From NCBI GenBank assembly GCA_011800805.1, contig MPNW01000240.1, positions 28,005 through 92,004 on the forward strand: a stretch of 64,000 nucleotides of DNA, written 5' to 3'. This stretch comes from Hirudo medicinalis. Its lineage: Eukaryota; Annelida; Clitellata; Hirudinida; Hirudinidae. The notes beneath the pieces are model-generated. The model was not told the DNA's origin, did no database searches, and saw only the letters and a list, made by a program, of their open reading frames with translations. The translations under genes were made by a program, and so were the position numbers. Below, piece by piece: positions 49,800-63,153 of the stretch; the stretch's first letter is position 1, and every line of letters starts with the position of its first letter.

Positions 49800-51336
49800 T
49801 TTCATTGGCATTTATTTCTGTTTCTTTTAACCCCATTATTGAAGGACTTCATTCTACATTCAATGTTTTCAAGATTCAATGGTTACGAAGAGTCAAATTT
49901 AAGTCCACAAGATTAAAACAAACAAAAGAATATTTTATGCGAAAACCCTAAAGATCTTGATTGACATCAGTTGATGATTGACAGTAATTAAGTTTGGTAT
50001 CAATTGATATCAAATTTATTACTAAATTTATTTACTTATGTATTATTTTAAGGACTTCTTTCGAAAGTTACACTAATTATAATGTCTCGGAGACTTCACT
50101 CCCTTCTCAGTGATTGAGATTTCTTCAATTCTTCCACCGCAAATTTCTGTTTAAAACTCCGACGTAACAACAACAATCACTTTTCGCTTCTTTTGTTTCT
50201 TTCGTAAGTCACTTAAACGATTGCTTTTAAAATATCTAGTACAAATTATAGCTTAGATTATTTTGATGGGATGAGTTCATTTTGTTATAATTAATAATAA
50301 TTGTTTGAATATTAATTACGGCAGATTCGACGGTTTTACTCAAATGATAATTATTTATTTACGAATAAATCCATTCGAAGCAGAGACTCAAAGCGATGAT
50401 GATGATGGTGCCATTAACGATGTACTAGTTATCCATTAGAACAAATCAGGAGCTTCAAAAATGGAATTGGAAGTTACAAAAATTGTTTCTGTTGTACCAT
50501 TAATCGTACGATACCCAATAAATATTACAAAATCTCTATTCAAAATTCGTAGAGGATATATTTATCTGTCCATGCATTCATAACACCCAAGCTCATCAAG
50601 ATCATCTTAGTTGAGAAGCACTTAAGAACTACTTAAGTCCTTCAAATAATAGCTGTTTATTGGTAACCTGCGAGTGATTCAAGTGAATATGTAAACAACA
50701 TTGACAAAATGGAATGAAAGAGTTCATCAAAACGATTGGACCATCAGCCCTTCACATCATGAAGGTGAAAATTTAACACAACAAGATAAAGTATGCTCCT
50801 CCACACTTGAAGTCACAAAAGAAGAGCAGAAATAATTTGGATTAGGTTTAAAATTTAAAGATGCAAACCTACAAAATTAATATGCACGACCCAACGAACA
50901 GTCGATCGAATTGCAGAATCGTACGAGACGAACGGTCTGCAAAGAACCGCATTCATTTCTCAAACATTTTAGTTTTAATCAAATGAAAGAATAAGCAACA
51001 AAAAAGAAAATTTGTTTGCATTGGAATAAAAACAAGTGGTATCTAAACTGAGGATAATGTGAAAGTATCATCTAATCGTTGGAATACGGATTGTCACGCG
51101 ATCGTCGCATCGTCGCTATCAAACTTTTAACCACGAGATCAATAAGCTAATGTGGTCGATCCGAAATTGCGTAGAAGCTTCTAGGTTTCTCAACATTTCT
51201 GAGACTAGACAAAACTGGCTCTAACATTACTTTCATCGATAACTTGGTCTCAGTTACCTAGAAATATTTTCAACTCCACATAAATCAGAAAAAAAGTGAG
51301 AATAAAAGTAAACAAATGAAAACAAGAAGAGAAAGA
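49800..51336. other. intergenic / possible 3' UTR of the RhoGEF gene
   Basis: No coding sequence recognised. The part next to 51336 must hold the RhoGEF 3' UTR. A clear AATAAA close to the stop was not found; an ATTAAA-type signal on the minus strand lies near 50973. Confidence 0.45.
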
Positions 51337-54300
51337 TCACGAAACTTTGTGTTGGAATTGTAGGATTCGCTGTTTGACGATGCCTCTCTTCTCGGCATCC
51401 CCGACGTCGGGATCGACGAGATCGGACGATTTGGATTCGTTGGACTGCGGGCGGCTACGAACGTCGGATTTCGCATCTTCGCAAGAACCTTTGGCCGAAT
51501 TCGAATCCTGATTGGTGCCAGACATTTTTTTGAATTTGTTGCTATATGCCCTAGCCAGTCTAAAGACGTAGTTACGGTTTTTGTTCCTCAGAAGATGGTT
51601 TCCATAAGCTTCTTCCTTCAAAATTGGGAGTTGACTTTCTTCCGATTCGTCGGGGGCAAAAGGAATGTCTGCAGTTACGACGTCCTGCGAAGGAATATCG
51701 TCTTCTGGGTGAGATTCCTCCTTGAGTTTAATCTTATCGAATGAATTGTTGAACTCCTCGGAAAGATCTTGGCACGAAGCTATCAACTCCAGGAGTGCCA
51801 TGATGCCACTGTTCTGAGTAGAAGGCACGTCGCTGCAGACGTTGTTTTGCAAATCTTGCCGATCCTCGAATTCTTCTTCGTCGTCATTTCTGCACTTTGG
51901 CTCCGACACGGCGACTCTAGACTCTTCGACGGCTGCCGTCAAAATGATGTTTATCATCTCATCATCGTCGATGGGAGGCGAGATAGGAAGCGAATCTGCA
52001 CTCAAACATAATTTTCCGTCGGAAGGCTGAATCCCGATTTCTTCCGAGCTCGGAGATTTGAAGACCATCGGAAGGGAGGCATTCCTCGTCTCTTCGACCT
52101 CCACGTAGGAGATGCTTCTCCTCGGAATAAACCTCCTCGCTTGCCTGTAAAATGCAGACTTCCTCTTTAAAAGGCTAGTTCTACATCTCTGCTCCCTATT
52201 GAATTGCTTGCTCTTGATTCTCAGCATCTGCCTCATGTCAAAGTCAATCTTGGACGTTCTAATTGCACCGTCGACGTCGTTTTCGGTCGGCACGACGTCT
52301 CGGTCGACGACCGTTTTCTTAAAAAAAAACTCCACGGGGAGATTTTCATAAAGAGAACCTCTGTTTACCTCCACAGGTTTTGTTTCTTCAAAAAGCTTTG
52401 ATTGTGGCAGGGAATAGGCCAAAGAATCTTGAACTCCATCCTCTTCTGTGTAACTGAAAAATTGGCTGAATTCATTTTCACCCAAATAACCTGTATCAAT
52501 GGAAGTCAGGTTTTCATGGTAAGGATTTTGGGGTGTGAGAATGAGTGATTCGAAGGAAAGTTGATCGTTAAAACTCATTCCACTGGAAATCGTGATGACG
52601 GAATCGTTCCTCTTGATGGGACATCGGAAATCGGGGATGAATTCGTCACCCTCTGGTGACAAATCATTTCCCTCAAAACTAAGAACCTCACCAGGCTGGG
52701 ATAAACTTTCTGCAAGAGCTTCAGAAGCAATCGATTTAAAATCTTCCTCCGCTTCGTCGCTGTCGGATGAGTAGGTGGCCGACAAAGACCGCGAATAGGA
52801 AATCCTCGGCTTGTCGTCGCAGAGGTCGTGTTCCTTCACTGCTCTCTTAAAACTGGAAGGTCTGCTCCACGACTTCTTGGTGGAAGCGGCAGGATCGGAG
52901 TTCGACCGGAAGCCGCTCTCCGGGTCGGGCGGGTGTCCGACGAACGATCGGTCCCTTGGAACGACGGCGGCAGAGTCGCGTTCGACGAAAGGAAGCTTTT
53001 TGACTTCTTGCGGAGTTACGTCCGCAGAGCGGCCATTAAAGGTGCTCGCGACGACTTTGAGGTTTTCCAGGCTTCGGCTTCGGCGTTTACCGATCCTCGA
53101 TTTTGATTTGTTCTTCTTTTCGGATGCGAACTTGGCAAAAGCAGTTTTCCTCAACTTCGATCTGAGAAATGGCTGGAGTGGTGTGCTCGTTTTTGGCTAA
53201 AGTTCAAGTTATTACATCAATAAAATTCTTAGGAAACAATCATTATTTATTATTTATTATGATTGTTTTTAATTTTTAAATACTTATTTAATTGGCACTT
53301 ACGCTTCTTCCTGATGTGGGAAGGTATTCTACAAAATGTGGAAGTTCACTAGTAATTATCCATTTCAAAAGATTGACAGTTGTTGTGAATTAATACTTAA
53401 AATAACAATAACTTATAAAATAATTCTTGCAAGTACCCAGGTTGGCAGACATTTTTCTGAACATTTTCACCTTCTTATGGATATCCTCATCATCTGGTCA
53501 GAAGCAAAAAGCAATTTAAGCGAGAGTTTGCGAACAGTTCGAATCCTCGAGTCCAACCTTGGCAGAGACCTGGTTTCATGAGCAGCAGTCTGGCTTTCTC
53601 TGGCACATCAGCCTTGATGCTGTCCAATATGATTGTCTTAATTTCCCTGCACCAAACCCTTTTCTCTTCCAAAGATCGAGCCTGGTGGCAGTGATTTATG
53701 TTTCTTATTAATAAACAAATAATTTCTGATTGGAAGATGCACTTGACCTCATTCATTATTAATTAATGTCAGCCAATCAATGGCAAGAAACAATATAAGT
53801 GTTCTTGACAACTACAACTCCTCATTACGCATAAAATATTCAACATGAAACCTGCAGGGTACATTGATTCTTGGGGGAGTCGTACCCCATGACCTGGAAG
53901 GCAAGTGGTTCCCTCGGTATTATCTCCACTAGGGTTAGACTCGAAGACTGTGCAAAATGATTTGATGCAATTTGATATTTAATATCCATCTATATTTATA
54001 TATTTATGATAATAATAATTCACATATAAATCCATTACAGACCAATTTTGGTTTGTAAGCTCTAATTGCAACAATACATAATTTACATAGTACATACAAA
54101 AATAGAAACACATCAACAGAAATCAAATCATGCACCTCCGTGAACTCAACCCACCATGATAATCATCCTGAACACAAGAGAACAATCCTTTCTCTTCTTG
54201 GTGATTAAAATTCCCTTCTCGAAAAGAAAGACCATCATGTCCTCCCTGGTGCCCGAAGAAAACAACTTCCTCTGAAAAACATCTTTTCGTTGCAAACATG

Positions 54301-55488
54301 TAAATGCAGACTTAAAAGAATACCAAGCCACATCAAAATTATTATTATTATTATTATTATTAACATTAATATTATTAGTAAGATTAAACAAGATCGTGAA
54401 GATTGTTATTGTCAAAGGGAGGAAATTATATTTCCCAGAAATCCTAAGGTTGCAAGAAAATTGAAAAACTTAGAGGTTTTTTTATTGAGTGCACTTTCAT
54501 CTTTCATGTAATTTACTACTGCAGTCGATATTTTTCAATTAACTTGTTAAGAGTCACTAATGAGGTAACATTCAGTTGAAACTAATTTATTGTGGCAAAC
54601 TGTCAAAATGACTTGAGAATATACATGTGCATGTCATGTCATGTCATGTCAGGTGTTGGAAGGAAATCATTAAAACGTTATTTGAGTACATTCTTTGACT
54701 GATGATCATTTGCAGAGAATTACATACATTTGTTCTGAACATAATTTAACATATATTAACATAACTTAACATATATTAACAAATATTAACACGTATTGAC
54801 AAATATTAGAAGATACTCATTGAAATGACACATTATTAGTCGTGCAAGTTGAACTAACAAAACGTTTGAACGCGACGATATCTGAGTTGCAATGGAAAGC
54901 GAAAGTATAAATTAAATTCATCTTTAGAAGGAACTTCCATGTACAATTGAGCAGCAGGTTCACACATCAGCCAACTAGAAAAGGTTCGCCTATGAATCAT
55001 CGGTTGTTAAATAAAACTTAAAATTGGTGAAAATTATTCTCACCTCAATTACAAGCCTCCCTAAGGAGCTCACTTTATCTCCATCAAGACCCTGCAAGAA
55101 ACAAGACGAATGATGTTTTAGCTTGAATAACAAAAACTAAATAAAAACTAAAAACAATTTCAACAACAACAGATAGAATTACAACCGATGGAAGTTACAA
55201 GGGTGGAGAAAGTGTGAGTTGGGCGTGATGTTTTTAAATGACTTAATTGACGGTTAATTGAGCTAATTAGCCAAATTGGTTATTTATTTTAAAGGCAGAC
55301 TTAACAAAGCAAACGTGAATGAGCTGAGTAAGCTGAGTGAGATGAGTTAATCATTCGAGTTACACGAGCGTTACGAGACTCGAGCAAGTCGACCTACTGC
55401 AAAGACTCATTTAAATATTCATCATTATCATCACTGAAACCCAATAGAATTCTTCATCACCAACATTATTATCATCACCAACATTATT

Positions 55489-55539
<51 letters not shown>

Positions 55540-55849
55540 TCCATCTTCATTGTTGACTGACCAAGAACATCGTAAATTTAAAAATAGCTCACCACCATCA
55601 AAATCAATTCCACCAGCAATGTTCACCATCACCATCGTCGTCATCATCATCACCACCATCATCATCATCATCACCATCTCGATGAGTTAGGTCACATTGC
55701 TGCAAGACATCTTAAAGCACTCAAAAGCATAAACAAGATGGCAGCCACTTTAAACAGTGAGTGAGGAGTCCTAAAGTGCCACTTTGAATGAGGTTGAATT
55801 ATTATTAATAATAATAATGGACACAATATTACGATGATGATGATGATGC

Positions 55850-55904
<55 letters not shown>

Positions 55905-58690
55905 TATAGTAATAATAATAACAATGATATAATTAGCATGTTTACTATAGTCGTATTAGTCAGCTGCTCATTTAAATATAGACATGTCAACATGATAACG
56001 ACATTGAAATGAATGAATAATTACTATCTAATTACAATAATATAGTCGCAAATATTAATGAGCTAGGTGGAAAGACCTGAATGGAGTTGAGCAGTTGCGT
56101 GATTTTCAACTGATCATCTTGGTTCTTTTTGACCTCGTTGATGTTCTCAGCAACTTCCATCATGCACTTGTAGGCACCCAGTACCACGTCCTCACTGCTG
56201 CTTGATGGAGCATGCCAGTGCTCGGACAGATTCTGAAATTATGAAATTATGAACACGGAAGTTATTTGGGGTGCAGGTTGGCTCAGAGGGTTTGCATTCC
56301 TGCGAGCGTCGGTGAAAGCAACAGTCGTTGCGTGTCGTGTTCGCAACCCAGCTTGCACCACCACAAAGAGCGTTTGGGAGACGGCGCTATATAAATGGTC
56401 TAAGTGCCCCTGATGCTTATGCTTATGGCATTCATTTATTTATACCAATTCATTTATTATAATTATTATTATTTTTTTAGTATTATTATTATCATCATCG
56501 TCGTCGTCGTCGTCGTTGTTGTTGTTGTTGTTGTTAAATTATGAATACTATGCTCAGTTGGTCAGTCACCTAAAAGATAATTTATTTTACGAACCAACCA
56601 TTCAATTTAGCAGGTAAACAAATGTGAGCTTCATATTAAATCCATTTGTTAAGAATGCATTTCGAACTTTATAGGCGTTATTTTTACAAAATAGTTTTAA
56701 TTCTGTTTTAAATGTCGATTTAAAAATGGCGACCAGCAACTGGATTAATTGCTTGTCAACGTCGATTTGAGGAACATCATGGAGTCACATTTCATTCAAA
56801 TTCACAGCTTTGGTGACGAAGTTACTTACAATTGCAAATGTGATGAAAACATCATCATCGTCTTCGTCGTCGTCATCGTCATCGTCATCATCATCATCAT
56901 CATCATCATCATCTTAATCACCACCACCACCATCATCATCAAACTCCAAGCAAATTCATCATAAAATATGTTTATTAATGTGAGCATAAATATACAAATA
57001 CATGAATATCCTTTAAGACAGTGAACGGAATGAACATTATGAGAATTCAAACGAGTTTCCTTTTCAAATGCACATTCGCTCGTAAACATATTTGGACACG
57101 CGTCGTCTTAATATTCGCCAATTAATTGCTGCTAATTAACTTGAAAAATAAGACACTTAAAATTTATACAAAACATCCTCGTTGATGATAATGATTGCAC
57201 AGTTGAATTTCTTACAGAGACGAGACTAGAGATTAGTTACTTTTATTTTTAGTTATTTTTAGAGATTACTTTTACCTGGGATTTGTGACCCAGTTACATA
57301 ATTAGCAACAGGCTTTGTATCCAATGGCAACTCTAATTAAAGTCATCTGGTGCATATTGTCTCAAAACCTTTCGTGAGAACCACCACACAACACACACAC
57401 ACAATACATACACTACATAACACACACAAAACACATACAACGAACAACAAAAGGAAGGCTTCAAAGTTATACTGTTGAGTAAAACACATGCGACATTCGA
57501 ATGTTTGCAGAACATTTGCAGTGCAGTGTGCTTCTAAGGCTTTTGAAGTCGTGAAGGTGTGTTTAATGTTAGTATTGCTTTAATTATTATTGTTGTTATT
57601 ATTATTAATATTATTGTTATTATTATTATTGTTGTTGTTGTTGTTTTTATTATTATTGTTGTCATTATCATTATTATCATCATCATAGGCGCCTCTGACG
57701 CTATGCAAATGACGCATTATAAATTAACTATTATTATTATTATTATTATTATTATTATCATCATATTATTAATTACAGGAGAAAAGAGCAGGTGATGATA
57801 CCAAGAGAGACAAGGAGGAGGACATGTGATGATGAGATAATTAATAAATTAATATATTAATATAATTAATTAATATATTAATATATTAATGTGCCTGCAA
57901 AATATTTCACATCCGCCTTCTTCATTCACAAATGATTCCTTGTTATTCTTGTTACTGTTATTCTTGTTATTCTCACAAACTCTTGCTGACTTTAATAACA
58001 CTCACTGCGAGGATCTAATAATAGTTTTAATAATAAACTGTTACTTATAATAATAATAATAATAATAATTTTTATTATTATTACTTGTAATTATAAATAT
58101 GATTCTAAATAATTACAACAACCTAGGTTACAAATAGTTCTCGCAACAAATTCCAATATTTATTGCAATCGTAATTAAAGTGAAGGAAGGCAGATTGGTC
58201 ACTAAAACCAAGACAGACACTCACATCATCGTTCCCATGAAGTGACAACCTGTTAATCAAACCAAATATGTCGACACATTCATGCTCTCAGGAAGTCATC
58301 ATCAATATCATCACCTTCACCACCTCCATCACCGTCGCTGTCATCATCGTCATCATCATCATCGTCGTCGTCATCGTCATCATCGTCACCATCATCTCCA
58401 TCTCCATAACCATCATCATCACCATCGTCATCTCTCTAACCTTACAGCCATCATAGTCAGTTGCCGTAGAAACGAAAATATCACATGATAGAACGTTAAA
58501 ATGTCATGACGCTGATGACGTTCACCTTTTGTAAGGAGGCCTTGAAGAACTGTGGAGTTGATCTCAAGTGCCTCTCAAGAGGAATGTAAATGATGATGAT
58601 GTTGTTGTTTGTCAGGAGGTGGATGATTGAACTTACGCTTGGTTACGTCAAGCCACCACAATCATCATAGTCATAACCATCACCATTACT

Positions 58691-58750
<60 letters not shown>

Positions 58751-59247
58751 GTCGTCATCGAAGTCGAGGTCGTCATCATCATCATCATCATCACCATCAT
58801 AGTCATCATCATCATCGTCATCATCACAGTCACCATCATCATCATCATCATCATCATCGTCATCAATGTATAGGCTGATGATTTCAAGTCCCAAGATCAG
58901 ATAATTTCACAAAAAAAAACATAATAAAAATTTACAATTAATATTTGATTACTAATTAAATGTTAATCAATATTTAATGATTACATATTTAATTGCGCAT
59001 ATTATTAATGGTAATTACAACTAGTATTATTTCTATTATTAACATTATTATTGTTGTTGTTGTTGTTGCTGCTGCTGTTGTTGTTGTTATTATTGATGTT
59101 GTTATTGCAGTTGTTGTTGCTACATCAACATCCGCTCAGAAGAGGATGAGAGGATGTTTTGAGTTGANTTTTATTATTAATTATAATTAAGTAATTTTTT
59201 TTTATTTATTATTATTATTATTATTATTGTTATTATTATTATTATTA

Positions 59248-59279
<32 letters not shown>

Positions 59280-60304
59280 GTCATTGTCGTTATCATTATC
59301 ATTATAATTATCATATCATCATTATTATTATTACTAATAATATTTACCTTCAGGATCAGGTGATACTTGAGTATGCGCTGCACCGGCTTGAACAGGTAGG
59401 TATGGAGTGGCAAGGGATGCTTCAAGAATCTTTGGCAGTCTTTCACGAAGTTTTCAAGCTCAGGAATGTTTTTGAACCGATCCAGGGTACTGATTGATCT
59501 GAGGATGCCACCAATTCGTTCGTTCCATTGTCAGTGTGCGACTATTAACACGTCCGAGCTAATTACAGCCACGTGGTAAATTTACTCCAATGCACGTAGA
59601 CGGGTGCTCAGGTAAGATGAATTGATAGGCAGGTAAACAGGTAGATTTATAGACAAGTTTATAGGTTTATAGACAAGAGGGTAGACAATGATGTCTACGA
59701 GGACGTAATGATTACACAGATGGAGGTTAATTAACACGCACAAGCACATATAAACACACACACAAACAAACACACACACAAACAAACACACACACACACA
59801 AGTCCTACCTCTGGTAGTTGGTGCAGTAGTTCGTATAGATGTTGAATCCATCCTTGTTGTCGATGAAGACCTGACAAACCTTCTCAGCGTCGTCCTGTTG
59901 CTTCAGTAGCAGCTTCAACAACTTCCTGCAAATCAACAACCACTATCACTTCGGCGACAAAACATTGATGATAATGACGACGAAGACGACGACGATGCTG
60001 ATGACGATGATGATGATTACGCTTCATTACTCGGTGTTATTGTATACTTATGCGACTGCTAAATATGACTACATAACATTATTATTGATTGAAATTGTTA
60101 ATTGGCCTACGAATCAATAAATGTTTGGAACTGTAACTTGTTAACTACTTGACCTTAACAACCTCAACAACCTTAACAATCTCAACAACTTCACAATGCA
60201 GTTGAAGATTCCTTATTCAATTGAGTCACTATGGTAGGACATTTGCATTTCAAACAGCCAGACAATTGGCCCCTTTAACCGATGATGATGATGATGATGA
60301 CGAC

Positions 60305-60383
<79 letters not shown>

Positions 60384-60503
60384 TGATGATGATGATGATG
60401 ATGATGATATGACGATGACGATGACGACGTTGACGACGATGACGACGATGACGACGATGAAGATCTTNTCCACTTATCCGATGATGATGATGATGATGAT
60501 GAC

Positions 60504-60586
<83 letters not shown>

Positions 60587-60979
60587 CGACTATGGTGTGA
60601 TGATGATGATGATGGTGACTATGGTGTGATGATGATGATGATGATGACGACGACGACGACGACGACGATGATGATGATGATGACTATGTCTTGCACGTAA
60701 TTGAAAATATTCGGAGATTAAAGGAATCTATCAAGTAGTGACGATGATTGTGGGAATGTTGATGATGACGATGATGATGATGATGATGGTGGTGACCTGT
60801 TGAAGCTGTAGATGCTTTTGATGTTGCAGAAGACAGCATGGAGATCATCTTTGGAGAAGCTGAGATTGTTGGACATTGGAACCCTGTAACCCTGGGTTGA
60901 AAATTTCAAAGCCAATAATGAACGCACCAGCAATAATAATAACAACAGCAGTAATGACGATGATGATGATGACGACAAC

Positions 60980-61050
<71 letters not shown>

Positions 61051-63153
61051 CAATAATAACAATAATAATAATGATATTAATAATAATAAAAAAAAATAAT
61101 TAATAGCAATAAAACAACAACAACAACAACTAGTTTCACAATGGGTTTGTGAACATAAAATATAACCACAATGAGTGCAATCATAAGAAGGCAGTGGTAA
61201 TGATACCAGTGAAAAGGAGAAAACTAAGAAATTGAGCACAGAAACTTCATGCAAAACCAAAATGTCTCACATCCGCAAGGAAGTGTGCGTGAACCAATCT
61301 TAAACATGAAACGCAACAATTATCGTCAAGGGCCACTGTTAACCATCCTTCAACAAAAACTCCAGCACACCACGCACAAGTTATGTGACAAGTTATGTGC
61401 GTGCACAAACAAACTAACGCACGTGAGGTCCAAAGGAAGATACATTTAAACTCTCAACAACAGATCATTAGATTTCGTTAAGTCTTATAAATGGTCTTAA
61501 TTAGGTGTTTATAAATATTATAAATATATTTTAAACGAACCATAAGCGTAATTTATTTATTTTATAAATAATATTTTGAACACAATTCATTTGAGTCATG
61601 TGCAGTAACAAATATTAAGATTGTAAAGATAACTAGCTTTTCTAAACTGGCTTCACCAGTCCAACTCATATGTTAACCATTATAATTAATTTTATTCTTT
61701 ACGTCCTTCAGCCAATTCAGCCAATTACCTGCCCTCAAAGAACCGGGTGATTAGGACGTGCTCCCTCAAAGGGACTCGAACCCGTGCCGCCATCGCGAGA
61801 GGCGAAGTCCAAAATATTAGACCATGCGGGAACAAAATGTTCGTTGCTTTCAGTAGCTCTCGAGTTTAAAGCTAAAGTTTAAAGTATGCGATTTAGGAAA
61901 AGATGAAAGTTGGAAAACTTGAAAGTTGAAAATATCACGGTTGACCTAAGAATTGCAGAGAATGACGTGTGCAAATTTCAAGTCGCTATGTTCACCGTTT
62001 GGAAGGAGTTCTTGGGACAGACAGACATACACACGCACTATCTCTTTTATATTATAGATATAATAATATAATTGTCATCCAATTGTTATCAAATGTTGTC
62101 AATTATCAAATGCTAAAAATTTAAAATATGGAGTCAAGAATTTGTTCCAGAAGAAATTAAATTTGACAAAATTAAGGAGAAAATTCATTGGAAATAATTT
62201 CTAAAACAGTTTCAAACAAATTAAGTGCACTAATTCCAGGGATTTTTAATTGCAAGGAAACTTACGAATGGCGGACGATCCATTCTTTACGATATTTTAC
62301 ATCAAAATTGCATCGTTCGTCACATCTGCACGTCGTGTCATCTTACATTAAATACTTGCCTAACAAACACGTAAACGGTATTTGATCCGCTTAATCACTT
62401 GCACAAACATCCATGCATCGGAGCAGACAATACATTCGTTTGTCTTGCACAAACAAGCATCAAAAAACATAGTTTTGGCACTTGTTTTAAAACAAATTTG
62501 TGAAAGTGAACTAAAATTAATTTCAATGGAATTCCATTGAAAATTAAATGTACCTGGTCGATGTCCTTGAGATCCCTGACGTACGACTTCTCGGTACCGA
62601 TCAACTCCTTGAGGACGTTGCCGACGTAAAGCGCATCGTGGGTCGAGCACGAGTCCTCCATCGGGGAAGGAATGTCGAGAGAACCTGGAGAACGAGGTCG
62701 ACTTGGAAGCTCCAAGTCCGAGTTGTTTTTTGAGTTTTTTGGTGATTTGGAAGAAACATCTTTTGCCAGTTTCGATAGTTTGCTGCATTTTTTCTGCAAT
62801 TTGAAGTTGGCGTTCTGGTGAGGAGGTTCCGTTTCGTCGCTGTTTCTGGAGAACGATTTTGACAGAATCATCTTCAATGATGAAATTGACGAGCTCGAAC
62901 CGTTCGAGGTCACGCTCGGCCTTCTCAACTCGTGAACCTGGTTATTCTCCTGCATCCTCACGTCGAGCTGCTCGGACAAACCGCTTGGCATTGAAAGGGA
63001 AGCAGTGGAGGTGAAGAGTGTCACATCTCCAACAATTCCAAATCCAGAAATTGAAGCGTTAGTGAGCTGACTGTTGGACTTATTTTTCTGAGCATTGGTC
63101 TTTATGAATTTATCAAAAATATTTGTGTGGGAGTTATTTGAATGTCCAGACAT
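51337..63153 (-). CDS. PLEKHG-like DH-PH Rho guanine nucleotide exchange factor
   Basis: Twelve exons on the minus strand: 62554-63153, 60797-60891, 59809-59925, 59348-59498, 56077-56232, 55044-55091, 54155-54310, 53852-53947, 53570-53681, 53437-53493, 53303-53328, 51337-53196. Every junction keeps phase; 1157 residues. Residues 1-170 are Ser/Asn-rich. The DH domain (about 175-360) has CR1 YVGNVLKELIGTEKSYVRDL, FCNIKSIYSFN, GFNIYTNYCTNY and CR3 HPLPLHTYLFKPVQRILKYH. The PH domain (about 378-505) has LGRLVIE, MMVFLFEKGILITKKRK, EPLAFQVMGYDSP and ends ARSLEEKRVWCREIKTIILD. Both closely follow PLEKHG1-3. A 620-codon last exon encodes a disordered Ser/Glu-rich tail with SRSLENLKV-type basic motifs. 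The expected role is GDP/GTP exchange on Rho-family GTPases, controlling actin. The first ATG has no signal peptide; further 5' exons cannot be excluded. Confidence 0.9.
55485..55540. repeat. (ATC)n microsatellite
   Basis: Pure ATC array in an intron of the RhoGEF gene, with a second ATC run at 55630-55678. Confidence 0.9.
55833..55903. repeat. (GAT)n microsatellite
   Basis: Near-pure GAT array in the intron between RhoGEF exons 5 and 6. Confidence 0.95.
56271..56430 (+). mobile_element. tRNA-derived SINE (family B), fullest copy
   Basis: Starts GTGCAGGTTGGCTCAGAGGG, an A-box-like tRNA start, reaches GTGTTCGCAACCC as B box about 60 bases later, then continues as a non-tRNA body (ggcgctatataaatggtctaag) shared with 11.4 and 27.6 kb. 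It lies in the RhoGEF intron upstream of exon 5. Confidence 0.78.
56490..56536. repeat. (ATC/GTC/GTT)n compound microsatellite
   Basis: Run of atcatcgtcgtcgtc then gttgttgtt, in a RhoGEF intron. Confidence 0.85.
56850..56942. repeat. (ATC)n microsatellite
   Basis: ATC/GTC array with a short ACC block; RhoGEF intron. Confidence 0.9.
57580..57765. repeat. (ATT/GTT)n microsatellites
   Basis: Two closely spaced ATT/GTT arrays (57580-57690 and 57730-57765) in a RhoGEF intron. Confidence 0.9.
58296..58435. repeat. (ATC)n imperfect microsatellite
   Basis: ATC/ACC/GTC array in a RhoGEF intron; open in several frames but only as low-complexity strings. Confidence 0.9.
58690..58866. repeat. (ATC)n long microsatellite
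   Basis: About 175 bases of ATC with short interruptions, in a RhoGEF intron. Confidence 0.95.
59040..59335. repeat. (GTT)n and (ATT)n arrays flanking an N
   Basis: GTT/GCT array at 59045-59115 and ATT/GTT array at 59205-59335, either side of an assembly N at 59168. The second array ends just before RhoGEF exon 4. Confidence 0.9.
59755..59800. repeat. (CA)n dinucleotide repeat
   Basis: cacacaaacaaacacacac array directly next to the splice donor of RhoGEF exon 3 (exon edge 59809). Confidence 0.9.
60280..60690. repeat. (GAT)n giant microsatellite with an assembly N
   Basis: About 400 bases of GAT/GAC, interrupted by an N at 60468. The true length is probably collapsed or uncertain. It lies in the intron between RhoGEF exons 2 and 3. 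Confidence 0.95.
60975..61092. repeat. (AAT)n microsatellite
   Basis: AAT array with AAC units and a short poly-A, in RhoGEF intron 1, about 85 bases from exon 2. Confidence 0.95.
61630..62058 (-). mobile_element. tRNA-derived SINE (family A), copy 2
   Basis: Minus-strand tRNA-like head TGGTCTAATATTTTGGACTT (A-box-like) and GGGTTCGAGTCCC (B box), then a body shared with 21.60-21.99 kb. The plus-strand right end holds acagacagacatacacacg and ttttatattatagata, a terminal string seen in many retroposons. It lies in RhoGEF intron 1. Confidence 0.78.

Noticed and set aside
52811..53200. Open frames on the plus strand opposite the last RhoGEF exon
   Set aside because: Antisense shadows of a well-supported 1.86-kb coding exon.
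56271..56345. tRNA-like A and B boxes that could be a tRNA gene
   Set aside because: Arms do not pair well and the same unit recurs with a non-tRNA tail elsewhere; it is a SINE head.
58502..58605. Possible extra RhoGEF exon reading RHLRSTPQFFKASLQK on the minus strand
   Set aside because: Exons 4 and 5 join directly in phase with the DH helix continuing (LILK then NLSEHW), and this piece matches no DH motif.
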